NCBI GenBank assembly: GCA_964400355.1
Contig: CAYNTO010000038.1
Coordinates: 1 to 18,270 of the forward strand
Direction of reading: 5' to 3'
Origin: JACKAL01 sp964400355
Lineage (GTDB): Bacteria > Bdellovibrionota > Bdellovibrionia > Bdellovibrionales > JAGQZY01
Length of the DNA stretch: 18,270 nucleotides
Below, piece after piece: positions 6,076 to 14,985 of this stretch (positions are counted from its first letter, which is position 1; each line of letters opens with the position of its first letter). The translations under genes were made by a program, and so were the position numbers. The notes under the pieces are model-generated. The model saw only the letters and a program-made list of their open reading frames with translations. It made no database searches and was not told the DNA's origin.

Positions 6076-8199
6076 TTACTGTTCCGTTGGAGCTGCAGGT
6101 GCTGCTCCGAGGGTCGCTTTGCGAGAAAGCTTCACGCGTCCAGAGCGATCCACTTCGATCACCTTGACGTCGATCTCGTCGCCCTCTTTCAACACGTCTG
6201 TTACGTTTCTGATACGCTCGTGAGAGATCTCGGAAATATGCAACAAACCTTGATTTCCGGGAAGGAACTCAACAAACGCGCCAAAATCCACGATCTTTAC
6301 CACTTTGCCTTTGTAGCGTTGGCCCACTTCGGCCTCAGCGCAAATGCCTTCGATGATTTCGATCGCACGCTTGGACATTAATGGATCAGTAGATGCGATA
6401 CGAACTGTGCCGTCGTCTTCGATATCCATTTTTACGCCAGTTTCTTCAATGATGGCTTTAATCACTTTACCGCCAGCACCGATCACTTCGCGCACTTTTT
6501 CTGGTTTGATTTTAATCACAACAATACGTGGAGCAAATGGCGACAGCTGTCCTTTTGGAGCGCTAATCGCTTTGGACATTTCGTCGAGGATATGGAGACG
6601 TCCAGCGCGAGCTTGATTGAGCGCCTGCTCAACAACTTCGAAGCTGATGCTGTCTACTTTAATGTCCATTTGCACGGCAGTGATGCCGTCTTTAGTTCCG
6701 GCCACCTTGAAATCCATATCCCCTAAGTGGTCTTCGTCTCCCAGAATGTCTGTGAGAACTGCGACTTTTTTACCGTCGGTGATCAAACCCATGGCTATGC
6801 CGGCAACGGGTGCTTGCAAAGGAACGCCGGCATCTAGCAGGGCCATTGTTCCCGCACACACTGTGCCCATCGAGCTCGAACCATTGGATTCGAGAACTTC
6901 ACCCACAAGACGAATCGTGTACGGGAATTTCTCGGAATCTGGCAGCATCGGCTTGATCGCGCGCTCGGCCAGGTTTCCGTGACCCAGTTCGCGACGACTT
7001 GTACCACTCATGCGACCCACTTCGCCCACGCTGTATGGAGGAAAATTGTAGTGCAGAATGAATTTCTTTTTATAGGTACGATTTAGGCCATCGATCATTT
7101 GCTCGTCTTCGCCTGTACCTAGAGTGATGGCGCCCAAAACTTGCGTTTCACCACGGGTGAAAAGCGCCGAGCCATGCACACGTGGAAGCAAGTTCACCTC
7201 GCACGCGATGGGACGAACCGTAGTAAGATCGCGACCGTCGATACGCGAACCTTTATCGAGGATGTTGCGACGAGAAACTGTGTACTTGAGATCTTCGAGC
7301 ACATTGTTCAGTTCTTTTTTGCGCAATTTGACTTCGTCGGAGTTTAAACCCTTGCCATCGATCAAAGCGGCAACGGCCTGTTCATTGATTTTTTGGTATT
7401 TGCCATAACGCTCATTTTTATCGCGCGTTGTGATGGCGTCATCGATAGCGGCCGCAAATTGCGATTCCACCGACGTGCGGAATTCAGGATTTACAGAGAA
7501 AACTTTATATTCACGCTTAGGAGTGTTCCCCGTTTTTTGACGGAGTTCGTCCTGCAGATCGAACAATGGCTTCATTTGTGCGTGACCAAATTTAAGCGCA
7601 GCCAAGAAATCGGCTTCGCTGATCAGTTTGGTTTCGCCTTCCACCATCAGGATTCCATTGCGAGTTCCCGCGATCACAACTTCCATATCGCTCTCAGCAA
7701 GCTTTTCGGGAGTTGGGTTCACAACGAACTCACCACCCACACGGGCCACTTGAATTGTTGCTGTAGGACCATTGAATGGAATGTCGCTGATGTGAAGAGC
7801 TGCCGAGGCGCCGAGGCTCGCCAGCACTTCCACCGACATCTGACCATCATAGCTCAATACGGTCGCTACAACTTGTGTTTCGTAGCGGTAGCCCTCCGGG
7901 AAACACGGACGGATGGGTCTGTCGATTTGACGTGCCGATAAAGTGGCATCCGTCGTCGGCTTGGCCTCACGCTTAAAAAAGCCACCGGGAAATTTACCGG
8001 CAGAATAATACTTTTCTAAGAACTCAACGGTGAGAGGAAAAAAATCCATCTCCGATTGTTTGGGGCTTGAAACCACCGTTACTAAAACGATGTTGTTGCC
8101 GCAGGAAACAAGAGCAGCACCATCGGCCTGTCTCGCAATTCTTCCCGTTTCAACTGTGATTTGCTGTCCTGCAATTGTGGTCGTAACTTTTTGAACCAT
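6076..8199 (-). CDS. pnp: Polyribonucleotide nucleotidyltransferase (PNPase)
   Basis: Phosphorolytic 3'-5' exoribonuclease, active as a ring-shaped trimer and often part of the RNA degradosome. The 707 residues show the full domain order: first RNase PH core (about 1-215) with the FFKREAKP loop (74-81); an all-helical linker; a second RNase PH core (about 315-545) with the phosphate-site GSSSMG (440-445) and acidic catalytic residues matching E. coli D486 and D492 (here D488 and D494); KH domain with IGAGGK (573-578); and S1 domain (about 625-695). Only a short Ala/Pro tail follows S1. AAGGA lies about 9 nt before the ATG. It is 46 bp downstream of rpsO with no clear terminator between, the classic rpsO-pnp arrangement. 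Confidence 0.98.
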   Translation of the reverse strand: MVQKVTTTIAGQQITVETGRIARQADGAALVSCGNNIVLVTVVSSPKQSEMDFFPLTVEFLEKYYSAGKFPGGFFKREAKPTTDATLSARQIDRPIRPCFPEGYRYETQVVATVLSYDGQMSVEVLASLGASAALHISDIPFNGPTATIQVARVGGEFVVNPTPEKLAESDMEVVIAGTRNGILMVEGETKLISEADFLAALKFGHAQMKPLFDLQDELRQKTGNTPKREYKVFSVNPEFRTSVESQFAAAIDDAITTRDKNERYGKYQKINEQAVAALIDGKGLNSDEVKLRKKELNNVLEDLKYTVSRRNILDKGSRIDGRDLTTVRPIACEVNLLPRVHGSALFTRGETQVLGAITLGTGEDEQMIDGLNRTYKKKFILHYNFPPYSVGEVGRMSGTSRRELGHGNLAERAIKPMLPDSEKFPYTIRLVGEVLESNGSSSMGTVCAGTMALLDAGVPLQAPVAGIAMGLITDGKKVAVLTDILGDEDHLGDMDFKVAGTKDGITAVQMDIKVDSISFEVVEQALNQARAGRLHILDEMSKAISAPKGQLSPFAPRIVVIKIKPEKVREVIGAGGKVIKAIIEETGVKMDIEDDGTVRIASTDPLMSKRAIEIIEGICAEAEVGQRYKGKVVKIVDFGAFVEFLPGNQGLLHISEISHERIRNVTDVLKEGDEIDVKVIEVDRSGRVKLSRKATLGAAPAAPTEQ

Positions 8200-8245
8200 T
8201 CTCTAAATCCTTTGCGTAAATAAAATTGAAACTCGAAAAAAACGA

Positions 8246-8515
8246 TTACTTACGGAGGCCCAATTGCTCGAGGATCGTTTGGTATTTCTTAACGTCTGTT
8301 CTTTTGAGGTAATCCAACAGTGTACGGCGGCGGTTTACGAGTTTGATTAAACCTGTGGTGCCGTGGTGATCTTTTGAGTGTTTTTTAAAGTGACCCGCGA
8401 GGTCCTTAATGCGTGCCGTGATCAAAGCGATTTGCACTTCAGAGCTTCCTGTATCGAGATCTTTGCGTTGGAATTGTTTTACGACTTGTTGTTTCTGTTC
8501 TTTACTCATTGCCAT
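8246..8515 (-). CDS. rpsO: 30S ribosomal protein S15
   Basis: 89 residues, the usual S15 length. It binds the central domain of 16S rRNA and the family-typical residues are visible: DTGSSEVQIALIT, LAGHFKKHSKDHH, and RRRTLLDYLKR near the end. A strong AAGGAGG Shine-Dalgarno sequence sits 4 nt before the ATG at 8515. A second in-frame ATG (residue 3) is possible but has worse spacing. It has its own promoter candidate and a leader hairpin at 8547-8587, fitting the known habit of S15 of repressing its own translation. pnp follows 46 bp downstream. Confidence 0.98.
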   Translation of the reverse strand: MAMSKEQKQQVVKQFQRKDLDTGSSEVQIALITARIKDLAGHFKKHSKDHHGTTGLIKLVNRRRTLLDYLKRTDVKKYQTILEQLGLRK

Positions 8516-8546
8516 ATTGCCTCCTTATGGGGGTTAAATTTTAAAC

Positions 8547-8587
8547 ATACCTCTGGCGACGTCTATGGCTATCGATCGCTGAAGTAT
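8547..8587 (-). promoter_or_regulatory. rpsO leader hairpin, candidate S15 autoregulatory element
   Basis: On the minus strand, ATACTTC pairs with GAGGTAT (7 bp, one G-U). After a small internal loop, GCGA pairs with TCGC (4 bp) and closes a 16-nt loop. The element lies about 20 nt upstream of the AAGGAGG of rpsO and starts at the transcription start predicted from the promoter at 8594-8622. S15 is known to repress rpsO through leader structures that differ between phyla. The fold here is mine and was not scored by an energy program. Confidence 0.5.
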
Positions 8588-8593
8588 GGGGGC

Positions 8594-8622
8594 ACAGTAG
8601 TCTTGGGGGTAAAAAGAATCAA
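8594..8622 (-). promoter_or_regulatory. Candidate rpsO promoter
   Basis: TTGATT (-35) and TACTGT (-10) on the minus strand, spaced 17 bp. The -10 matches only 3 of 6 bases. The predicted start near 8587 coincides with the base of the leader hairpin, which adds some weight. Confidence 0.4.
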
Positions 8623-8683
8623 CAAAAATAATGGGTTACAGCTCTCTTGAGGAGCGCTTTTTTTATCAGTTATGGAAGCGGGG

Positions 8684-8707
8684 TGCACGGGCCTGACCGG
8701 CGGTGCA
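8684..8707 (-). other. Imperfect hairpin after truB
   Basis: TGCAC/GTGCA arms and an inner GCC/GGC pair lie 12 bp past the truB stop. No T tract follows on the minus strand, so it is not a standard intrinsic terminator. It may mark the end of the rimP-truB transcript or protect its 3' end. Confidence 0.25.
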
Positions 8708-8718
8708 AACTGAGAGAA

Positions 8719-9711
8719 TCACTCGGGAAAAACGCGCTGAATCCCAAACCCACTACTCTTGGGCGCCAACAGGGCCACAAGCCGGCCCGTTCGACGGCTC
8801 ACCGCTCGCACACCAGGACGCCCGCCGTATTCGATTTCCAGATAGCGCGCCATCTTGTGAGGAATTTGACCGTTAGAGATCAACTTTTCTTCGATACCCT
8901 CAATGCGGATGGACGGCCAATCTTGCAAAGTACTGGCAATGGGTATCCAGTGACGTCCGCTATAGGCATTGTCGACGTTAAGATCTTTCAATGGGATGGA
9001 CAGCTCGAGCGAGTACGGGCTCGAAACCGTGCGACGTATGCCACTTGCCACAGCCACCGAGCCCAGTGCTTCTCCCAGTTTCTCGGCCCACTTGCGCATG
9101 TAACTGCCCTTAGAGCAGGTCAATTCCACGCGAGCTATTTGTGTGAATCGCTCTCCACCACTTGCCATTTTCGACGAAAGGTTTACTGATTCTAATAGAA
9201 CCGCTGATAAAAACTCCATGCGCTTTTTCGGCACAGCTACAGGCATATCGGCCCGTGCGTACTCGTACAATTTCTTCCCATCGACCTTAACCGCCGAATA
9301 CACCGGCACTTCCCAGTCAAACTCGCCAACGAGCTGAGGAATGGTTTTAGCAATAGCCTCCTCGGTCACCTCGACATCAGAACTAGCAACAACATTTCCG
9401 GCCAAGTCGCCCGAATCGGTTTTCGTACCAAAGGTCACATCTACAATATAGGATTTGTTGCCATTAAGGAGAATGTCGGAGAGTTTCGTCGCATCGCCAA
9501 GCAGGAGAATCAACAAACCGGAGGCGTCGGGATCTAGCGTGCCCGCGTGACCGATGTCGCGGCGTTTGAGAATTCGCCGAGCTGAGGCCACCACATCGTG
9601 GCTGGTCACTCCTTTAGGCTTGTCGATGAGCAATACGCCGCAAGGCGGTTTAACTGTGGATTTAATGGCCGAAGGCGCTGCCGATGAGACTGCTGTTTTT
9701 TGTGAAGTCAT
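8719..9711 (-). CDS. truB: tRNA pseudouridine(55) synthase
   Basis: Makes pseudouridine 55 in the T-arm of tRNAs and acts as a tRNA-folding chaperone in other bacteria. In 330 residues the signature GHAGTLDPDASG is present, with catalytic D60. The KPKGVTSHD segment (31-39) and the SKGSYMRKWAEKLG region (the family's tRNA/active-site SKGTYIR-like motif) follow the family order. The first 23 residues form a Ser/Ala/Lys-rich extension absent from E. coli TruB. The ATG overlaps the rbfA stop by 4 bp (ATGA), so translation is coupled. It ends the rimP-nusA-infB-rbfA-truB unit; rpsO begins 203 bp further on. Confidence 0.97.
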   Translation of the reverse strand: MTSQKTAVSSAAPSAIKSTVKPPCGVLLIDKPKGVTSHDVVASARRILKRRDIGHAGTLDPDASGLLILLLGDATKLSDILLNGNKSYIVDVTFGTKTDSGDLAGNVVASSDVEVTEEAIAKTIPQLVGEFDWEVPVYSAVKVDGKKLYEYARADMPVAVPKKRMEFLSAVLLESVNLSSKMASGGERFTQIARVELTCSKGSYMRKWAEKLGEALGSVAVASGIRRTVSSPYSLELSIPLKDLNVDNAYSGRHWIPIASTLQDWPSIRIEGIEEKLISNGQIPHKMARYLEIEYGGRPGVRAVSRRTGRLVALLAPKSSGFGIQRVFPE

Positions 9712-10058
9712 TTCGGCCTAATTTGCGAGAGCAGCTGATCGATCTTCTCGCCGTGATCTCCTCCGTCGTCATTTAAAAACTTGAGACGGGGGCAAAATTT
9801 CATGCGCAGTTTTTTATTGATTTCGGTTTGAATATTTTTCGCCGACTCCTGCAACTCTTCGAGCAGCTCTTTTGGGACCGGAGTATATTTGAGCGAACTT
9901 ATATAGAGACTTGCCGCTTTGAGATCCTTAGCCACTTTTACCTGGCTAATGGTTAAAAGATCATTCGCGAAATGCCGAATCAAATACGATCCAGCGATAT
10001 CGCGAATTTCTTTTTCTACTTTTTGCATGCGACGTCCGTCGCTGTTTCCAGCACTCAT
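9708..10058 (-). CDS. rbfA: 30S ribosome-binding factor A
   Basis: A KH-fold maturation factor for the small subunit that helps 16S rRNA 5'-end processing. 116 residues, normal for the family. Visible family features are the opening basic helix (RRMQKVEKEIRDI), the strand pair around TISQVKVAKDLKAASLYIS, and the MKFCPRLKFLNDD segment corresponding to the family P.L.F..D motif near the end. AAGGA lies about 6 nt before the ATG, 8 nt after the infB stop; its stop overlaps the truB start. Confidence 0.95.
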   Translation of the reverse strand: MSAGNSDGRRMQKVEKEIRDIAGSYLIRHFANDLLTISQVKVAKDLKAASLYISSLKYTPVPKELLEELQESAKNIQTEINKKLRMKFCPRLKFLNDDGGDHGEKIDQLLSQIRPK

Positions 10059-10066
10059 TAACGTCC

Positions 10067-12898
10067 TTAAATTTCTCGAGCGATCGATTCTTCAGTAAAG
10101 GCTTCGATCTCATCACCAACTTTAATGTCGTTAAAGTTTTCGATACCTATACCGCACTCAAAGCCTGTCTGAACTTCTTTGGCATCATCTTTAAAGCGCT
10201 TCAAGCTGCTCACCTTGCCTTGGTAAACAACTTTACCATCGCGGAGTAAGCGCAGCATGCTGTTACGATTAATAACACCGTCGGTGACAAAGCAACCGGC
10301 AATCGTTCCAATTTTAGGCACTGTAAAGGTATTGCGCACCTGAACACGTCCCAAAACTTTTTCGCGGACGATGGGGGTAAGTAATCCACCCAACGCTTTT
10401 TTCATATCATCGACGAGCTCATACACGATCGAGTACGTCTTGATTTCTACACCGCGGCCTTTTGCAGCAGCCTGTGCACCGGTGTCTGGTCGCACGTTAA
10501 AACCAACAACAATACCTTTCGCGGTGCTTGCGAGAAGAACATCCGATTCGTTCACAGCGCCGATGCCACTATGAATCACCTTGATTTTTACCTCATTGGT
10601 AGAAATCTTCGAGAACAACCCTTTGATCGCCTCAACAGATCCCGCTACGTCGCACTTAAGGATAATGGGGAGCTCTTTCACATCGCCAGCTTTGATCTTG
10701 GCGAAAATATCATCGAGATTTACAGACTTCTCTGGAATCTTATTGAGCTCGGCTTTACGAACTTCGGCGATTTCAGCCGCCGCCTTCTCGTCCGTGGTCA
10801 CATCAAAGCGATCGCCGGCATTGGGGCTTTGCGGGAGACCAATAATCTCCACCGGCATGCTTGGACCTGCCTCTTTTAGTACTTTACCCGAATCATCGTT
10901 GAGACTTCGAACTCGAGTAGCCACAGTACCAATTACAATGGCCTGTCCGGCGCGGAGTGTTCCGTCCTGCACCAGCAAGGTGGCCACGTTGCCGCGACCT
11001 TTCTCCACTCGAGATTCAATCACAATACCGGTCGCCGAACGCGCAGGGTTGGCTTTGAGTTCGAGAACTTCCGCGAGCACACTGATCTGGTCGAGAAGTT
11101 CCGAGACACCTTCACCCTTAATAGCTGCCACCGGAACAAACTGCGTATTTCCGCCCCAATCTTCCGGCACTAATTCGTGCTCGGCCAACTGTTGCTTGAT
11201 ACGATCCGGATTAGCGCCCGGCTTGTCCATTTTATTTACGGCAACGATCATGGGAACTTTGGCCGCTTTTGCATGGTTCAATGCTTCAATTGTTTGTGGC
11301 ATCACTCCATCATCGGCAGCGACAACTAGAATCACGATGTCAGTCGCATTGGCTCCACGCGCGCGCATCGCTGTGAACGCTTCGTGGCCGGGCGTATCGA
11401 TAAAGGTCACTTCGCCAAGACTCGTATTCACGCGGTAAGCACCAATGTGTTGGGTGATCCCACCCGCTTCACCGGCGGCCACACGCGCTTTGCGAATGCT
11501 ATCGAGAAGAGTGGTCTTACCATGATCGACGTGACCCATTACGGTCACAACCGGAGAACGCGTAACGATCTCCGCTTCGCTGGCCATGTTGGTGGCCGCT
11601 TCGATCAGTTGAGTGTCTGTCTTTTTTACGTTTTCGGCTTCGTACTTAAACTCTGGAACCACCAGCGAGATGGTATCGAAATCGAGCACGGTGTTCATGT
11701 TGGCCATGACGCCATTACCGATGAGCACTTTAATCACTGCATTGGCTTTTACGCCCATGGACTGCGCCAGCTCACTCACCGACATAGAACCAAAAACGCT
11801 CACCACGCGCTTGTAGGCAGCAGGAGTGGTGATCTGAGTTTTCCGAATTGGTCCCTCTGCCACTTTTTTCTTTTTGGGCTGGAACACAATTTCGCGCTTC
11901 ATGAAATCGGCAGATACGAAAGTTGGCGGTGCGGTTTCTTTTTCTTTAGTTGGAGCTGGGAAGCCTCCCACTTTCTTGCCGCCCTTTTTATCTTTGCGGT
12001 CGTCGTCCAGAGCTGCCACCGGTGGCGGCTCGTAGGCTTCTTGTGCTACGAATCCCGTGCGGATGCCACGATTGGGGGCAGCTTTGGCCGCGCGGGCTTG
12101 AGGAAGCTGATTGACGCGATTGAGATCCATGCGGCCAACAATGTTGCGCTTGACGGAACGCACTCCACTCACTGGCCCGTCGTCAGTCATTAGAATTTCA
12201 CGCTTACGGGTGCTCGCAGCGGCCGCTGGATTTGCTTTATCATCGGCAGCTGTTGGAGCTGTTACCGCGGGCGGTGCGACTTCTGCACTGGCTACCTGAG
12301 GTGCCGGCTCAACAGAGGAGGCAGTTTCTGGTGCCGCGGCAACTTCTGCCGTTTCCGTCGATTCCACCTCTGCTTGGGCTTCGATCTGTTCTTCAGCTTC
12401 TGCTTCGGCGGCTGCGGCCGCCTCTTCGATGTCTTCTTTTTTACGGCGAATTACTGTGCGCTTGGTCTTTTTACCAACCGGAGCCGCTGCGGCGGCATCC
12501 TTTGCGTCTTTGGCGTCTTTAGCCTCCTTCGCCGCTTTTGCTGCGGTGGTTTTTTTACTAACTACCGGAGCAATTTCTTCTTTTTCGGAAGCGGGTTCAG
12601 CAGAAGCCGCGGTCTTGCGCACTGACACTTTTTTAGTGCCTGAGCTTGCGGGCGCGGCGGCAGCAGCTGGTTTTTCAGCGGAAGCCGCTTTCTTTTTTGT
12701 CGCCGTTTTCTTTTTTGTCGTCGAAGTCGGCGCGGAAGCCTCCTCCGTCAACTTTGCTTTTATATCGACCATTTGTTCTGGCGTGATTTCAGCCATATGG
12801 TTCTTGATTGGAAGACCCCATTTTTTGATCTTATCCATCAAGGTGAGTGTTTCCACTCCGATGTCTTTTGCAAATTCAAATACCTTTTGATTGGTCAA
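10067..12898 (-). CDS. infB: Translation initiation factor IF-2
   Basis: GTPase that brings initiator fMet-tRNA to the 30S subunit and promotes subunit joining. 943 residues. An IF2 N-terminal helical module (about 1-50, KVFEFAKDIGVE) is followed by a long Ala/Lys/Glu-rich linker (about 55-350) with a KDAK repeat near 128-135, then the second IF2-N module (about 360-415). The G domain has GHVDHGKT (455-462), DTPGHE (501-506) and NKMD (555-558). The C-terminal beta-barrel and C1/C2 domains follow. The start codon is TTG at 12898: AGGAG lies 6 nt before it and the IF2-N module begins right there; the next Met (residue 21) would cut that module. It is 23 bp after nusA and 8 bp before rbfA. Confidence 0.98.
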   Translation of the reverse strand: MTNQKVFEFAKDIGVETLTLMDKIKKWGLPIKNHMAEITPEQMVDIKAKLTEEASAPTSTTKKKTATKKKAASAEKPAAAAAPASSGTKKVSVRKTAASAEPASEKEEIAPVVSKKTTAAKAAKEAKDAKDAKDAAAAAPVGKKTKRTVIRRKKEDIEEAAAAAEAEAEEQIEAQAEVESTETAEVAAAPETASSVEPAPQVASAEVAPPAVTAPTAADDKANPAAAASTRKREILMTDDGPVSGVRSVKRNIVGRMDLNRVNQLPQARAAKAAPNRGIRTGFVAQEAYEPPPVAALDDDRKDKKGGKKVGGFPAPTKEKETAPPTFVSADFMKREIVFQPKKKKVAEGPIRKTQITTPAAYKRVVSVFGSMSVSELAQSMGVKANAVIKVLIGNGVMANMNTVLDFDTISLVVPEFKYEAENVKKTDTQLIEAATNMASEAEIVTRSPVVTVMGHVDHGKTTLLDSIRKARVAAGEAGGITQHIGAYRVNTSLGEVTFIDTPGHEAFTAMRARGANATDIVILVVAADDGVMPQTIEALNHAKAAKVPMIVAVNKMDKPGANPDRIKQQLAEHELVPEDWGGNTQFVPVAAIKGEGVSELLDQISVLAEVLELKANPARSATGIVIESRVEKGRGNVATLLVQDGTLRAGQAIVIGTVATRVRSLNDDSGKVLKEAGPSMPVEIIGLPQSPNAGDRFDVTTDEKAAAEIAEVRKAELNKIPEKSVNLDDIFAKIKAGDVKELPIILKCDVAGSVEAIKGLFSKISTNEVKIKVIHSGIGAVNESDVLLASTAKGIVVGFNVRPDTGAQAAAKGRGVEIKTYSIVYELVDDMKKALGGLLTPIVREKVLGRVQVRNTFTVPKIGTIAGCFVTDGVINRNSMLRLLRDGKVVYQGKVSSLKRFKDDAKEVQTGFECGIGIENFNDIKVGDEIEAFTEESIAREI

Positions 12899-12921
12899 GC
12901 TATTCTCCTAAAACCTCTGAG

Positions 12922-14346
12922 TTACTCAGGGCTTTGTATTGTTTCTTCCGCATCGTCTGCAGATTCTTGTTCTTTCAATTGCGCCATTTGAGCTCGCAAC
13001 TGAGCTTCGGCTTGCGACTTAGCATCACCCTTCGATTCTACTTGCTCTTGTTTTGGAGCTTTCGGAATCTCGATGCCTTCGTCTTCGTACTTCTTCATAA
13101 TGGCTTTCGCATCGTCCATGAGACCCTGCGCTTTTTCCGCAGACTCATAACCAGGAATGCTGGTGATTTCGGCCAAATCGGCTTCGGCGATAGATTGGAA
13201 CGAACCAAACCCACTTTGGAAAATGTTTTGTGCCATGGTGTCTGTCATGTTGGGAATCAACATCAGATTAAAAATAGATTCCGCTGTACGCGCCGATGCG
13301 TTGGCTTCTGAAATGATGTCGATCTTCCAGGTCGTGAGTTTTGATGCCAAACGCACATTTTGACCTTTTTTACCGATGGCAAGACTGAGTTGGCTATCGG
13401 TAACAACGATTTCCATTTCTTTGCGACTCTCATCGAGAAATACGCGAGAAATTTCGGCGGGCGCCAGAGCGTTGCAGGCAAAACGCGTGATGTCTTCATC
13501 CCACTCGATGATGTCGATCTTTTCGCCTTTGAGCTCTTGAACAATGGCTTGAACGCGCGAACCTTTCATACCCACGCAGGCGCCCACGGGATCTACAGCG
13601 CTGTCTTTAGTATACACTGCGATCTTTGCGCGCTGACCAGGCTCACGAGCGGCGGCCATGATTTGCACTATGCCATCGTAAATTTCCGGAACTTCAGCTT
13701 CGAACAATTTGATCAAGTAATCACTGCAGGCGCGCGACATGATGATCTGCGGGCCTTTCGTCGTTTGGCGCACGTCCATGAGATGGCCCTGGATGCGGTC
13801 ACCAGGTTTAAACGACTCGCCGGGAATCTGCTCTCGAGGCGGCATTACAGCCTCTGTGCGTCCCAGATCGACCACGATATGTCCGCGTTCTATACGGCGG
13901 ATGATACCAGAGGCGACCTCCCCCTTGCGGGCTTCGAATTCGTTAAAAATAATTTCGCGTTCCGCATCGCGAACTTTCTGCATGATGATTTGCTTTGCGG
14001 TTTGCGCGGCAATACGGCCAAGTTCTGTAGTATCGAGTTTGATACCAATGTGATCGGCAAGTTGCGCTTCTGGATCGAGCTTGCGCGCGTCTTTGAGCGT
14101 GATTTCGATCTCTTCGTCCTCGAATGTTTCTTCGTCGACCACTTCATTGAACTGGAACAATTCCACTTCGCCGGTGTCCTCATTGTAACTGGCTTCGATC
14201 TCGCGGTACGTACCGTACACTTTGCGCGCGGCCACCAACATACCTTGAACAACGGCATCGACGATCACCTGTTTGTCGATCCCTTTTTCTTTACCGAGCT
14301 GCTCAATCATTCTGTTGAGATCAGAAAACATTGCTTCGTTAGACAT
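12922..14346 (-). CDS. nusA: Transcription elongation/termination factor NusA
   Basis: Binds RNA polymerase and nascent RNA, enhancing pausing, intrinsic termination and antitermination complexes. 474 residues: an N-terminal polymerase-binding domain (about 1-135), S1 (about 140-206, GIIRRIERGHIVVDLGR), KH1 (about 235-290, CVGMKGSRVQAI) and KH2 (about 310-348, AIGKKGQNVRLA). One helix-hairpin-helix-like C-terminal module follows (about 358-420) and then a charged Gln/Glu/Lys tail. It has a shorter C-terminal part than E. coli NusA, which carries two acidic repeats. AAGGAG lies about 6 nt before the ATG. It follows rimP by 66 bp and precedes infB by 23 bp. Confidence 0.98.
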   Translation of the reverse strand: MSNEAMFSDLNRMIEQLGKEKGIDKQVIVDAVVQGMLVAARKVYGTYREIEASYNEDTGEVELFQFNEVVDEETFEDEEIEITLKDARKLDPEAQLADHIGIKLDTTELGRIAAQTAKQIIMQKVRDAEREIIFNEFEARKGEVASGIIRRIERGHIVVDLGRTEAVMPPREQIPGESFKPGDRIQGHLMDVRQTTKGPQIIMSRACSDYLIKLFEAEVPEIYDGIVQIMAAAREPGQRAKIAVYTKDSAVDPVGACVGMKGSRVQAIVQELKGEKIDIIEWDEDITRFACNALAPAEISRVFLDESRKEMEIVVTDSQLSLAIGKKGQNVRLASKLTTWKIDIISEANASARTAESIFNLMLIPNMTDTMAQNIFQSGFGSFQSIAEADLAEITSIPGYESAEKAQGLMDDAKAIMKKYEDEGIEIPKAPKQEQVESKGDAKSQAEAQLRAQMAQLKEQESADDAEETIQSPE

Positions 14347-14412
14347 AAACTCTCCTTAAATTTTCACTCTGAACTTTAATTTTAAAACTTTTTTTTAACT
14401 CTAAATGTACTG

Positions 14413-14931
14413 CTAATTTTTATCCGTCTTTTCTAGGTTGAACACCCAGTTGGCCTTTGCCACAGTCTCCATTGGCAGGCGGATCGGCGCCGTATCGCCA
14501 ATGTCGACCTCGATCTCCTGGTCATTTGCAGACTTAAGAATACCAATGAGTTTTTTGCGGCTCGCCATTGGTGCTGGCACTGTGGTGATAATTTTGCCCA
14601 AATGCTTGTTGAGACTCAGGCTAATTTCTTTGCCAACGCTGATATCGTAGTGCCACTTCTTTTTCAGTGTGCGCTCAAGTCCCGGACTTGAAACCTCGAG
14701 ATTGTAAGTTCCATCGATCGGGTCTTCCACATCGAGCAGTAAGCTCAAACCACGGGAGACATTGGAGCAATCGTCGAGAGAAACTCCCGCTGGATCGTCC
14801 TTGTCGATATACACGCGCAATGTTTTTCCTTTGCCAGCGCCGACCAGTTCTAAATCGTACAAACGTACGCCATTATTGGACGCCACCGACTCCGCCAAAT
14901 GAATGATTTTATCCATCGGTTTTACGGTCAC
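14413..14931 (-). CDS. rimP: Ribosome maturation factor RimP
   Basis: Needed for maturation of the 30S subunit. About 172 residues with the two-domain RimP layout: an N-terminal alpha/beta domain with TLRVYID, the highly conserved YNLEVSSPGLERTL segment, and a C-terminal SH3-like barrel ending AKANWVFNLEK. The start is uncertain. TTG (14943), GTG (14940), GTG (14931) and ATG (14916) are all in frame. I prefer GTG at 14931 because GGTGG lies 5 nt before it; the ATG at 14916 matches the usual N-terminal length of the family but has no Shine-Dalgarno sequence. The start region overlaps the tail of the terminator at 14942-14971, and rimP is the first gene of the operon. Confidence 0.93.
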   Translation of the reverse strand: MTVKPMDKIIHLAESVASNNGVRLYDLELVGAGKGKTLRVYIDKDDPAGVSLDDCSNVSRGLSLLLDVEDPIDGTYNLEVSSPGLERTLKKKWHYDISVGKEISLSLNKHLGKIITTVPAPMASRKKLIGILKSANDQEIEVDIGDTAPIRLPMETVAKANWVFNLEKTDKN

Positions 14932-14941
14932 TTTTACCACC

Positions 14942-14971
14942 AAAAATATAAAAGGCCCAATAAGGGCCTTT
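14942..14971 (-). terminator. Terminator/attenuator in the rimP-nusA operon leader
   Basis: AAAGGCCC and GGGCCTTT form a perfect 8-bp stem around a 5-nt loop. On the minus strand this is followed by TATATTTTT, which runs up to the first possible rimP start. On the plus strand no T tract follows, so it acts on leftward transcription. No promoter can fit between it and rimP, so rimP-truB expression must pass through it. Confidence 0.8.
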
Positions 14972-14985
14972 GTGTGAGTGGTTGT

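Noticed and set aside
8640..8664. Plus-strand terminator-like hairpin followed by seven T between rpsO and truB
   Set aside because: The stem is only about 5 bp with a wobble pair and does not abut the T run, and no plus-strand gene precedes it.
10581..11438. Long plus-strand open frame antisense to infB, and a similar one at 13360-14379 antisense to nusA
   Set aside because: Both lie fully over well-supported conserved genes, have low-complexity or shadow-like translations, and show no Shine-Dalgarno sequence or motif.
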